Assembly: GCA_002408385.1 (NCBI GenBank)
Contig: DHSB01000024.1
Span: 1-17,510 of the forward strand
Length of the DNA: 17,510 bases
Direction of reading: 5' to 3'
DNA from: Myxococcales bacterium UBA5297
GTDB lineage: Bacteria > Myxococcota > Myxococcia > Myxococcales > UBA5297
Under the pieces are notes generated by a model, which saw nothing but the letters and a program-made list of their open reading frames with translations, did not search any database and had not been told where the DNA came from. Every line of letters starts with the position of its first letter. Positions within the stretch are counted from its first letter, which is position 1. The position numbers and the translations under genes are program-made. Positions 6,827-14,700 of the stretch are shown piece by piece.

Positions 6827-7564
6827 ATGGCCGCCATTACGTCCTTCAACTCCACCACGTCCGCCCGTATCCGCTGCGCCGAGCACATCCTCGGCACCCC
6901 TTCGAGCCTCGCGTACTACGAGGATCTCGGAGGCGTCTCCGAGGAGCTGCAGTCGGTCATCGACTACGGCAAGCTCGCCAGGGACTTCAACTCCGCCCAG
7001 GGGCTCGCCGGCGCCTTCTCCAAGGTGAGCACCGCGGACATCGTCACGCTGTTCGCCAAGATTCGAGACGACTACTCGGTCATCATGGGCGCGGTTCAGG
7101 CCGGCCGCCTCGAGCTCGCCAAGAAGAACGCCTCGGCCGAGACCATCGGCGCGCTCGACGCCATCCTCGCCAACAGCAGCGAGGTGACGATGACCACCCT
7201 CAAGCGCGACGGGGTCAAGAAGCGCAAGCGCCGCGCCTCCAACTCCCAGGAAGCCATCCGCAACGAGATCGAGAAGGACGCCATCGCGCTGCTCGGCCTC
7301 ACCGACGCCCACGAGGTCCTCGGGCGCCGCAAGGTGACCAAGGAGCGCCTCGAGGCTCTGCTCGCCGACGCGCAGCAGCTCTCGGGCAAGCTGTCGACCC
7401 GCGCCTCGAAGTCGAAGGACAAGGTCGTGGCGACCAAGGAGGAGCGCGAGGCGGTCAAGCAGCAGAGCGAGGTGTGGGCAGCCTGCTACCGGATCCTCGC
7501 CGCCGTCGGCGCGCGCGATCCGAGCGTCCAGTCGATCCTCAAGGAGGCCACCGCTCGCAAGTAG
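6827..7564 (+). CDS. Conserved-looking helical protein of unknown function, 245 aa
   Basis: I do not recognise this family. The sequence lacks a signal peptide or membrane segment, so it is probably cytoplasmic. It looks largely alpha-helical, with few Pro and Gly. A very basic stretch, LKRDGVKKRKRRAS (125-138), divides it into an N-terminal part (SLAYYEDLGGVSEELQSVID, DIVTLFAKIRDDYSVIMGAV) and a C-terminal charged part rich in Lys, Glu and Arg (140-215) that could form a coiled coil. It ends WAACYRILAAVGARDPS and SILKEATARK. ATG 6827 is chosen because AAAGGAGGGGG ends a few nt before it, the strongest ribosome binding site in the window; an in-frame TTG at 6791 lacks one. It stands alone with its own terminator at 7672. 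The basic patch could bind nucleic acid, which is only an inference. Confidence 0.82.
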   Translation: MAAITSFNSTTSARIRCAEHILGTPSSLAYYEDLGGVSEELQSVIDYGKLARDFNSAQGLAGAFSKVSTADIVTLFAKIRDDYSVIMGAVQAGRLELAKKNASAETIGALDAILANSSEVTMTTLKRDGVKKRKRRASNSQEAIRNEIEKDAIALLGLTDAHEVLGRRKVTKERLEALLADAQQLSGKLSTRASKSKDKVVATKEEREAVKQQSEVWAACYRILAAVGARDPSVQSILKEATARK

Positions 7565-7671
7565 CGAGGCTGCGGCCACCGTCGCTGCCTGGGGCGATGG
7601 CCGCCGACCATCGCGGCCGGGCGTCTTCCGAGCCCCGCCCCGCAGCTTCGAGAAATCGGGCCACGTCGAGA

Positions 7672-7708
7672 AAGCCGCTCCGGGTCAACCGGAGCGGCTT
7701 CTTCCTTT
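7672..7708 (+). terminator. Intrinsic terminator of the 245-aa protein gene
   Basis: AAGCCGCTCCGG (7672-7683) pairs perfectly over 12 bp with CCGGAGCGGCTT (7689-7700) around the loop GTCAA. A pyrimidine tract CTTCCTTTC follows. It lies 107 nt after the stop codon. Confidence 0.85.
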
Positions 7709-7768
7709 CATGAGCGCTCCTCGGCGGGCTGAAGGGCTCCCGTCACCGTCATCAACTTTGAATCCACC

Positions 7769-8431
7769 GTCGCGAAGCCCTTGGCCCGGCCCCACGAGCC
7801 GCGTCCCCACCGTCGCGAAGCCCTTGGCCCGGCCCCACGAGCCGCGTCCCCAGCGTCGCGAAGCCCTTAGCCCGGCCTCACGAGCCGCATCCCCACCGTC
7901 GTGAAGGCCTTGGCCCGGTCTCACGAGCCCCGTCCCCACCGTCGCGAAGCCCTTGGCCCGGCCTCACGGGCCACGTCCCCATCGTCGCGAAGCCCTTGGC
8001 CCGGCCTCGCGAGCCACGTCCCCACCGTCGCGAAGCCCTTGGCCCGGCCTCGCGAATCCACGTCCCCACCGTCGCGAAGCCCTTAGCCCGGCCTCACGAG
8101 CCGCGTCCCCACCGTCGTGAAGGCCTTGGCCCGGCCTCACGAGCCCCGTCCCCACCGTCGTGAAGCCCTTGGCCCGGCCTCACGAGCCCCGTCCCCACCG
8201 TCGTGAAGCTCTTGGCCCGCCCTCGCGAGCCGCGTTCCCACCGTCGCGAAGCCCTTGGCCGGCCTCGCGAGCCGCGTCCCCACCGTCGCGAAGCCCTTGG
8301 CCGGCCTCACGAGCCGCGTCCCCACCGTCGCGAAGCCCTTGGCCCGGCCTCACGAGCCACGTCCCCACCGTCGCGAAGCCCTTAGCCCGGCCTCACGAGC
8401 CGCGTCCCCACTGTCGCGAAGGCCTTGGCCC
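7769..8431. repeat. Tandem array of a 43-bp unit, 15 full copies plus one partial
   Basis: Units begin with GTCGCGAAGCCCTTGGCCC or a close variant. They start at 7769, 7812, 7855, 7898, 7941, 7984, 8027, 8071, 8114, 8157, 8200, 8243, 8285, 8327, 8370 and 8413 (partial). Twelve full units are 43 bp; the unit at 8027 is 44 bp and those at 8243 and 8285 are 42 bp. The period is not a multiple of three and indels shift the frame, so it is not coding. There are no unique spacers, so it is not a CRISPR array. Differences between units are point variants (C/T in GTCGYGAAG, G/A in CTTRGCC, CCGCG/CCACG/CCCCG near the end). The array follows the terminator at 7672-7708 and precedes the GNAT gene by about 300 bp. 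Confidence 0.92.
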
Positions 8432-8732
8432 CCCGATCCACCTCCCCCATTTGGGGCATACCGCCTTCAGTGCGCCGTTGCCGGGCTCTATGGATGGCGG
8501 CGGCAGGGTCGCTGGACCAACCGGGCCTGTCAGAACGATTCCGACCGCGAACAGGGCTCCGCAAAGCGAGCCGGAGCCCTCCTCGTTCCGGCGGCGACCC
8601 CGCCGCGACGCGCACCGTCCCGAGGCAACCGAGCACCGCCGGCGCTCGTTGTTGGGCCTGCGGCCTTCTCCTTAGCTTTGCCCCATGCGCCGTTGAGCCC
8701 GGCAGCGCCCGGTGTCCACAGGGGAGCCTTCC
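8432..8732. other. Intergenic stretch upstream of the GNAT gene
   Basis: About 300 bp without a supported gene. It holds one perfect 9-bp hairpin, AGGGCTCCG (8553-8561) with CGGAGCCCT (8572-8580), followed by CCTCGTTCC. With no T-run it is at best a weak terminator or leader structure. The promoter of the GNAT gene should lie here but no box pair is convincing. GGGGAG at 8721-8726 is the ribosome binding site for ATG 8733. Confidence 0.4.
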
Positions 8733-9773
8733 ATGAGCTACGCGATCGCCCGAGAGCCCATCGCCGAGGTGCTTCCCGAGCTCTGCGACCTGTTCCACCT
8801 CGTCTACCCTCAGGCGGGCCATCGGCTGCCGCAGCTTCGGCGCAAGTACCTCGACAACCCCGCCGGCCCGGCGCTCGTCTGGACCGCGCGCCGCCGCGGC
8901 ACGCGCGAGCTGTGCGGCAGCAACGTCGCCATGCCCTGGTCCTTGCGCGTCGGGGGCGAGAGGCGCGGCTGCACTCAGATTGGCGACCTGATGGTCCACC
9001 CGCAGCACCGGCGCCAAGGTCTGTCGCTGGCGCTGTTCGGCAAAGGGTTCGAGGACCTGCGCGAGCTCGAGCTCGAGCTGACCTTCGCCTTCGTGCGCAC
9101 CGGCGGCGCCTCGCACGGCGGCGCGCTCAAGTTCGGCGCCCACCTCATCGACGATATGCGCGCGCTCAAGCGCCTCGTGCTGCCGTCGTACCTCTCGCAG
9201 AGGTTTCTCCGGAAGCCGGCGCGCACATCGAAGCTCGACGGCCGCTGGATGCGCGGCTTCGAGCGCAAGGCGCGGCGCTTCCCGGACTACGCGCTGCTGA
9301 AGGTCGAGCGGGTCGAGGCCGACGTCGAGGGCTTGTTCCTCAAGCATCACGACGGCGAGAGCGTCTGCTCGTTTCGCAGCGCCGAGTACCTCAACTGGCG
9401 CCACGGCGGATCGGACGAGCGCAAAGCGCTGCTCGCGCTGCGCCGCGACGGCCGGCTCGAGGGCTACGCGGCGCTCACGCTCGACGGGCACAGCGCGAAC
9501 CTGGTCGACTACTACCCATGGCAGCCGACCGAGGCGCGCGAGGCGCTCTTCGCGCACCTGCTGGCGTGGCTGTCGCGGGGCGGGGTGATGCTGCTGCAGA
9601 CCGTGGCGCCGACCGCGCTGCGCCGCTCGCTGCGCGGCAAGAGGCTCTGGGACCGCGGCCCGGCCTGGTCGCTGGTCGGCATCGACCTGAAGGGCACGAA
9701 GCGGCCCGAGGGCTTCTGGCACCGCAGGAATTGGCTGCTGACCCCAGGCGACTGCGACGTGGGGCATTTCTAG
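8733..9773 (+). CDS. GNAT-family N-acetyltransferase-like protein
   Basis: The product is 346 aa and probably cytoplasmic. Residues 81-102 (TQIGDLMVHPQHRRQGLSLA) match GNAT motif A: a beta-strand ending in V-x-P-x-x-R-R-Q-G, the acetyl-CoA pyrophosphate-binding loop. The second half has EYLNWRHGG (218-226), as in larger GNAT proteins where a Y-L-x-W-R segment opens a second acyltransferase-like half, then GYAALTLDGHSANLVDYYPW (244-263). The length, about twice a single GNAT domain, supports a tandem two-domain protein related to those that act on amino sugars or envelope precursors. The acyl acceptor is unknown. ATG 8733 is chosen for GGGGAG at 6-nt spacing; an in-frame GTG at 8712 has no such site. 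Stop TAG 9773. No operon partner is tightly linked. Confidence 0.8.
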   Translation: MSYAIAREPIAEVLPELCDLFHLVYPQAGHRLPQLRRKYLDNPAGPALVWTARRRGTRELCGSNVAMPWSLRVGGERRGCTQIGDLMVHPQHRRQGLSLALFGKGFEDLRELELELTFAFVRTGGASHGGALKFGAHLIDDMRALKRLVLPSYLSQRFLRKPARTSKLDGRWMRGFERKARRFPDYALLKVERVEADVEGLFLKHHDGESVCSFRSAEYLNWRHGGSDERKALLALRRDGRLEGYAALTLDGHSANLVDYYPWQPTEAREALFAHLLAWLSRGGVMLLQTVAPTALRRSLRGKRLWDRGPAWSLVGIDLKGTKRPEGFWHRRNWLLTPGDCDVGHF

Positions 9774-9991
9774 GCGTGGCGCCGCCGACTCTGGTCGAGC
9801 GTTCGATCGGGATGGACTCGTGACGGCTGGGCGCAGGCGAGGCGCCTCTCGCCCGACGCTCTCTTCCGAGCGCGCGCGCGCCGCTGCAGAGTCGCGGTGC
9901 GGCCGCCGCGCGCGACGACCCGCCGATGCCCCTTCAGGTCCGCCCGTCGGCGCCTCGGTCCAAATGATTCGATACTGTCGCGGACTGAAGA
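9774..9991. other. Intergenic stretch between GNAT gene and extragenic repeat
   Basis: No gene is supported. A short hairpin (GGCGAG 9836-9841 with CTCGCC 9848-9853) followed by CGACGCTCTCTTCC lies 63 nt after the GNAT stop codon. It is a weak candidate terminator. Confidence 0.3.
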
Positions 9992-10097
9992 GGTGTCGCA
10001 GAATCCTTCGAGCGAGCGCCCCTCGGCTCCGCCTCCCTCGTTCCTCGGAAGGCTGCGCTCGGGGTGACGAGCGGAAGCCACGAAGTTTCGCGACACC
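9992..10097. repeat. Extragenic repeat element with inverted ends
   Basis: The perfect inverted octamers GGTGTCGC (9992-9999) and GCGACACC (10090-10097) bound this element. Further inward CTTCG (10005-10009) and CGAAG (10081-10085) also match inversely, giving imperfect ends of about 17-20 bp. Read on the minus strand it contains the string CACCCCGAGCGCAGC and later CGAGGGGCGCTCGCTCGAAG. These are characteristic of dispersed intergenic repeats that are often mistranslated as a peptide like RHPERS...GRSLEG. It ends 21 bp before the GT-C gene start. Confidence 0.5.
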
Positions 10098-10118
10098 CAG
10101 GTTGGATAAGACCCCCGG

Positions 10119-11717
10119 ATGCCCTTCCCCGACATCGCCCGCACGATCCGCGAACGCCCAACGCACGCCGCCCTGGCGGCCGCGGTCGCGATGCTGCTCG
10201 GCTACGCGCTGTGGCTCTTCACCTATGCCGAAGACGACGCCTTCATCATCTACCGCTACGCGCTCAACGCGGTTGGCGGGCACGGCTTCGTCTTCAACCC
10301 CGGCGAGCGGACCGAGGGCTACTCCTGCCCGCTCTACACCTTCCTGACCGCGGTGCTGATGGGCGCGCCCGGCGACGTGCACTTCCGCGCGAAGCTGCTC
10401 GGGCTCACCTTCGCCGTCGCCACGCTCTGGGCGACCAGCCGGCTGGTCAGCTTGCTCGACCTTCCGCCGTGGGCACGCGCGGCCGTCCTCGTGCTCGTCG
10501 GCGCCAATGGCAACTTCGCCCTCGCCGCGCTCAACGGGATGGAGACGAGCCTGCAGGTGCTCCTCGTGACGATGGCGGCCTGGAGCTTCGTTCGCGAAGA
10601 GAAACAGGGCGCAGGTTGGACCTCGGCGCTCTGGTTTCTCGCCGCAGGGCTCAACCGCGCCGAAGGCGGCTACGCCTGCGCCTGCGCCTTCCTCATCGCC
10701 GCCCGGGCCGCGTGGCGCGAGAGAAGCCGAGCGCGTCGCCTGACCTGGGCCCTCGTCTTCGCCGCGCCCATGGCCGCCTTCTTCGCGTGGCGCTGGTGGT
10801 ACTACGGCGACCTGCTGCCGAACACGGTCTACGCGAAGTCGGTCCCCTTCGGCCTCGCCCTGGCCGAAGCCCCGACCTACCTGCTGCGGACGATCTTCCC
10901 GACGGCCGATCGCACCGCGATGGCGCCCGCGGTCATCCTCTGGGCGCTGGCACTGCGCGGCGCAATTTCCGGCCGCCTCGGCGGCGCGGCACGGCTGCTG
11001 GGCCTGCTCGTCGCGGCGCGCGTCGCGATCGTCCTTCGCTCCGGCGGCGACTGGATGTCGGGCTGGCGCTTCATGGTCGAGGCGCTCGTCCCATGGTCGA
11101 TCCTCACCCTCACAGGGCTCGTCGAGTTCATCGCCTGGGCACGAGAGCGTCTGCAGAGCCCGCGGGGGCACCTCGTCACGACTGGCTTCGCCGCTCTCGT
11201 CGTCGCGCTGCCGCTGCTCGCCGCGCCGACCTTCTCTGGGGTCCATGACGCGACCTCGTGGTGGCGCGTCGGTTGGGCGACCGACACGCGGGGCCTGTCG
11301 CACGCGGAGTGGATGAAGAACTGCCTCGCCGTCGCCGCGCACGTGAATGAGCACGTGCCCGCGGGCGCGACGATCGCGTTCGGCGAGATGGGGATGATTC
11401 CCTTCCTCTCGCCACAGCTCCGCTACCTCGACACCTACGGGCTCAACGACCGGCAGATCGCCCGCCTCGAGACGGATGCCAGGACCCGGCTCGGTGTCAC
11501 CGACGCCTGCGACGATCCGGAGAGCGACGTCGGCCGGCATCTGCTGCAACGGCGGCCCGAGCTCATCGCCTCCGTCGTGCCGGCCGACGCCCCGGCACCA
11601 CGCCCGCTCAGCGACCGCTACCTGCCGTTCAGCCGGCTGCGCCTTCCGTTCGCCGACGGCGGCCCGCCGCGATACCTGCAGCTCTGGAAGCTCGAGGACG
11701 AGGCCGTCGGCCACTGA
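10119..11717 (+). CDS. GT-C membrane glycosyltransferase, AftB-like
   Basis: The product is 532 aa. An N-terminal helix (about 17-35) leads to YAEDDAFIIYRYALN (36-50), the acidic loop of GT-C enzymes that binds the polyprenyl-phosphate sugar donor. It is followed by GHGFVFNPGERTEGYSCPLY (54-73). Further family landmarks are ALNGMET (137-143), NRAEG (179-183) and YYGDLLPNTVYAK (228-240). Several more transmembrane helices lie at about 94-112, 120-137, 168-195, 209-223 and beyond 300. A soluble C-terminal part has FGEMGMIPFLSP and LDTYGLND. This set is typical of proteins annotated as arabinofuranosyltransferase AftB-like in many non-actinobacterial genomes, where donor and acceptor are unknown. 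A role in envelope glycan or lipid glycosylation is inferred. ATG 10119 has only a weak ribosome binding site (TTGGATAAG upstream). Stop TGA 11717; the gene converges on the giant gene. Confidence 0.83.
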   Translation: MPFPDIARTIRERPTHAALAAAVAMLLGYALWLFTYAEDDAFIIYRYALNAVGGHGFVFNPGERTEGYSCPLYTFLTAVLMGAPGDVHFRAKLLGLTFAVATLWATSRLVSLLDLPPWARAAVLVLVGANGNFALAALNGMETSLQVLLVTMAAWSFVREEKQGAGWTSALWFLAAGLNRAEGGYACACAFLIAARAAWRERSRARRLTWALVFAAPMAAFFAWRWWYYGDLLPNTVYAKSVPFGLALAEAPTYLLRTIFPTADRTAMAPAVILWALALRGAISGRLGGAARLLGLLVAARVAIVLRSGGDWMSGWRFMVEALVPWSILTLTGLVEFIAWARERLQSPRGHLVTTGFAALVVALPLLAAPTFSGVHDATSWWRVGWATDTRGLSHAEWMKNCLAVAAHVNEHVPAGATIAFGEMGMIPFLSPQLRYLDTYGLNDRQIARLETDARTRLGVTDACDDPESDVGRHLLQRRPELIASVVPADAPAPRPLSDRYLPFSRLRLPFADGGPPRYLQLWKLEDEAVGH

Positions 11718-11750
11718 TTCCGGGTCGGCCGCGCCCTCGCATCTCAGCCC

Positions 11751-11770
11751 GGGCGCATTGCGATGCGCCC
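11751..11770. terminator. Hairpin between convergent genes, possible bidirectional terminator
   Basis: GGGCGCAT (11751-11758) pairs perfectly with ATGCGCCC (11763-11770) around TGCG. It lies 33 nt after the GT-C stop codon and directly abuts the stop codon of the leftward giant gene (11771-11773). No T-tract follows on either strand, so termination is inferred only from position. Confidence 0.4.
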
Positions 11771-14700
11771 CTACCGGCCCCTCAGCAACTCCACGAGCCG
11801 GCGCGCGGTCTCAGGGTCCTCGAGCAGCGCGAGGCAGCGTCGCCGGAGCTGCTCGTGCGAGGCGATCTTCTCGCCGGTCAGCTCCTCGACGTGGTGGGCG
11901 ACGCGCACCAGCTCGGCGGTCGGCGGCAGCTTGCCGAAGCGGCGCCCGCGCTTGTCGCCCTCCTGCCACCAGGCGGCGCGCTCGGGCAGGCTGCGGCCTC
12001 CCTTCGGCAACAGCGCCCGCCACGACAGGGGCGCGCGCGCCCCGGCGTGCAACGGCCGGCCGTCTCGCGTCGACGCGGCGTCGACGGGCAGCCACCTCGG
12101 CCCCTGATCCGACGGCAAGAGCGCGATGGCCCAGAGGTGATCGGGCGCGGTCACCTCGCCGCGATCGAAGGTCCACCCGGTGCAAATCGCCGCGGGCACG
12201 CCGGCCCGACGCAGCAGCTCGCAGGCGAGGACGTTCAGCTCGTAGCAGACCCCGGCGCCGAGGTGCTCGGAGTCACGGCCCGCGTGCAACATCGCGAGGT
12301 GCCGGTTCACGTGCCCACGGCTGATGCGCTCGAGCCAGCGGCCTATCGACGGGTCTTCGAGGTAGCTCGGATCGTAGCGGTAGCGCTCGCGGATGAAGGC
12401 CCGGATCTCCTGGACCCTGGCCGCCGGCGAGGCGACGAGCCGGCAGCGCTCGACGAGATCGAGCGCCTCGACCGGCAGGTCCTCGTCCGGCGCGGTGGGC
12501 TCGAGCAGGCCCTCGGGCGCCGCGACCTCGACCTGCGCGTCCTCGCCGGGCTGCCAAGGCGCTTCGTCGAGGGTGATTTCGTAGGAGACCTCGGTCTGGT
12601 CGGGAGCGACGACGAGCGGCCGGCCGTCACGGCCGGTCACGAGCCTCGCGTGCGGCCCGATCTCGAGATGCTCGAGCCGGCCGTACATCGGCAGCGGCAG
12701 GGTCGACTGCCCCGCAGGAATCCGGCCGTGGAAGGCGACGCGCTGCTTGCCGGCGCGGCCTTCCATCGGGAACGCGGCGGCGTCGCCGGTCGGCAACCAG
12801 CGCTGGGTGCGCCGATCGAACCGCTCGCAGATCAGCTTGGGGCCGTACTGGTAGGGCAACGGTAACCGCGACGGCGCAAAGGCGACCCCGAAGCTCGGCT
12901 TCTCGGCCCGGCCCTCGAGGAAGCCCTCGGCCCCGGCCTGTGGCCCGATGCTCGTCTGCGGCCGCATCCACGCCGACTGCCACTGCGAAGTGCGCCGCGA
13001 GCGCTCGGGCTCCGGCTCCGGCCTCTCGCGTTCGGGCTGCGGGCGCTCGGTCCACGGGCGCCTCTCCTCCACTTCGCGCCCCGGGAGCGGCTCCGCGGGC
13101 TGGGCGCGCGCAGGCTTCCGGTCCTGGGCTCCCTCGTCACCTCCGAACAGCCAGCGCTTCAACGAGTCGAGCGCGCCCCGCTCCTTCGCCGGCGTCCTCA
13201 CCGGCTCCTTCGCAGGCGCTTCGCGCGGCCGGGGAACGACGGGAGCGGGCGCCGGCAGCTTGCGCGCCGCGGCCCGCCGCGGCGAGTCGGGCGCAACCTC
13301 CGCCCTCTCCGGCTCCGAGATCGAAGGCGCCTTCTGGAAGCCGCGTTCATCGAGCAGCCGCTGCATGCGCTCGCGCGAGTCGCAACGCAGCAGCTCCGCG
13401 AGGACGCGCCGCAGCTCCGGCTCCTGCGCCCGCGGCGAGAGCCAGACGCGGCAGAGCTCGGCGGCGACGGCCTCGCGCGAACGCAGCTCGGCCTGCGTCA
13501 CCACCAGCCGTCCGCCTTCCGCGTCGACCACGGCCTCGGCCTCGACGGTCACGCTCCTGCCCGCGATCTCGCCGACGACCAGCAGGCTCTCGACGACTCG
13601 AACCTCGAGCCGCGGCGGGTCGGGACGCCAGTCGGGGAACGGCCCGCGCAGCGTCGCGCGCAGGCGCGGCAACAGGGGCCACAGGTCCTCGATCGCCGCC
13701 CGCAGATCGCCGGCGGCATCGGCGTGCCGCTCGGTGAGGTCCTCGTTCAGCCAGCGCGGAATCCGCGGTGTCCAGAGGCCGCTCAGGTCGGCGACGCCGG
13801 CGGACCGCAGCGCGCGCAGCGCGCCCTCGGGGTCTTCGGCAGGCAGGAGGACGAGGAAGAGCGGCGCGCCGGCGTCGCTCGCCGCCCGCGCGAGCTCGCG
13901 AGGCTCGGGCAGCACCACGCTCGAATCGGGCAGCACGCGCACCGAGTCCTGTCCGCTCGCGTCCTCGACGGTGATCGCGAAGCGCTTCTCTTCTGCCAGC
14001 TCGGGGCTCGTGCCGAGGACGGCCAGACAGCGCGGCAGGCAGTCGAGGAGCTGCGGCTCGGCTTGGATGAGCGCCCCCTCGCCGTCGCGCTCGAGGTCGC
14101 GGGCGATCTCTTGGAGGAAACCGAGTGCCTCCGCTGGTCCGACGCGCGCGGGGATGCCGAGCGCCGCGGCGAGCCTCGGATGGCGCCGCACGCCGCTCGC
14201 CCAGGTGCCGCGGCGGCCCGCGAAGAGCTCCCGCACCTCTTCGCCGACGAGCTCGCGGGCTGGGCGCACCGCGCCGGTGTCGTCGGCGATGCGCAGGCGC
14301 GTTTCGAGGGCCGCCCGCACCTCGAGCGGCTGGAGCCGCCCCTCACGCAGGCCCAGCTCGAGCCAGTCGAGGGCTTCGGGCGGCGCGCTCTCGAGCTGCA
14401 GCACGTGCGCGGCGACCACTTCGAGAGGAAGCTGGGCCATGCGCTTGAACGGCAGCCAGCGGCTCACCTGCTCCGGCACGGTGTGGAAGAGCTCCGGGTG
14501 AGGGACGAAATCAGGCCGCTCGCCGACGAGGACCTCGAGCTCGGGCTCCGGCCAGAAGAGCTCCGCGGGCGCCCTGCGCACGCCGCGGCCGTCGGGGATC
14601 CAGGCGGTGCGCTCGAGCTTGAGCTCGTGGCGCAGCGCCGGCGTCTCGGCGACGCGGACCGCGAGATAGCGCGCGAGCGCGAGCGAGGCCTCGGGCCCGG

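Noticed and set aside
7685..8368. Short repetitive proteins encoded by the 43-bp array (for example GLRDGGDAAREAG on the minus strand)
   Set aside because: 43 is not divisible by three and 42- and 44-bp units shift the frame further. The frames start and stop irregularly and have no ribosome binding sites.
7769..8431. CRISPR array
   Set aside because: Units are contiguous with no unique spacers, vary by point changes throughout, and no cas genes are near.
8553..8580. Hairpin in front of the GNAT gene as a terminator
   Set aside because: The 9-bp stem is real but no T-run follows on either strand and no gene ends nearby. It is kept only as a note in the intergenic entry.
9770..10144. A minus-strand peptide containing RHPERSLPRNEG and GRSLEGFCDT
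   Set aside because: This text is the well-known mistranslation of dispersed intergenic repeats. The underlying DNA has inverted ends and fits a repeat element better.
8382..11714. A 1,110-codon minus-strand open frame opposite the GNAT and GT-C genes
   Set aside because: It spans two genes, the intergenic repeat and part of the 43-bp array, and its translation is Arg/Glu/Ala-rich with no domain character. It is a product of high third-position GC in the real genes.
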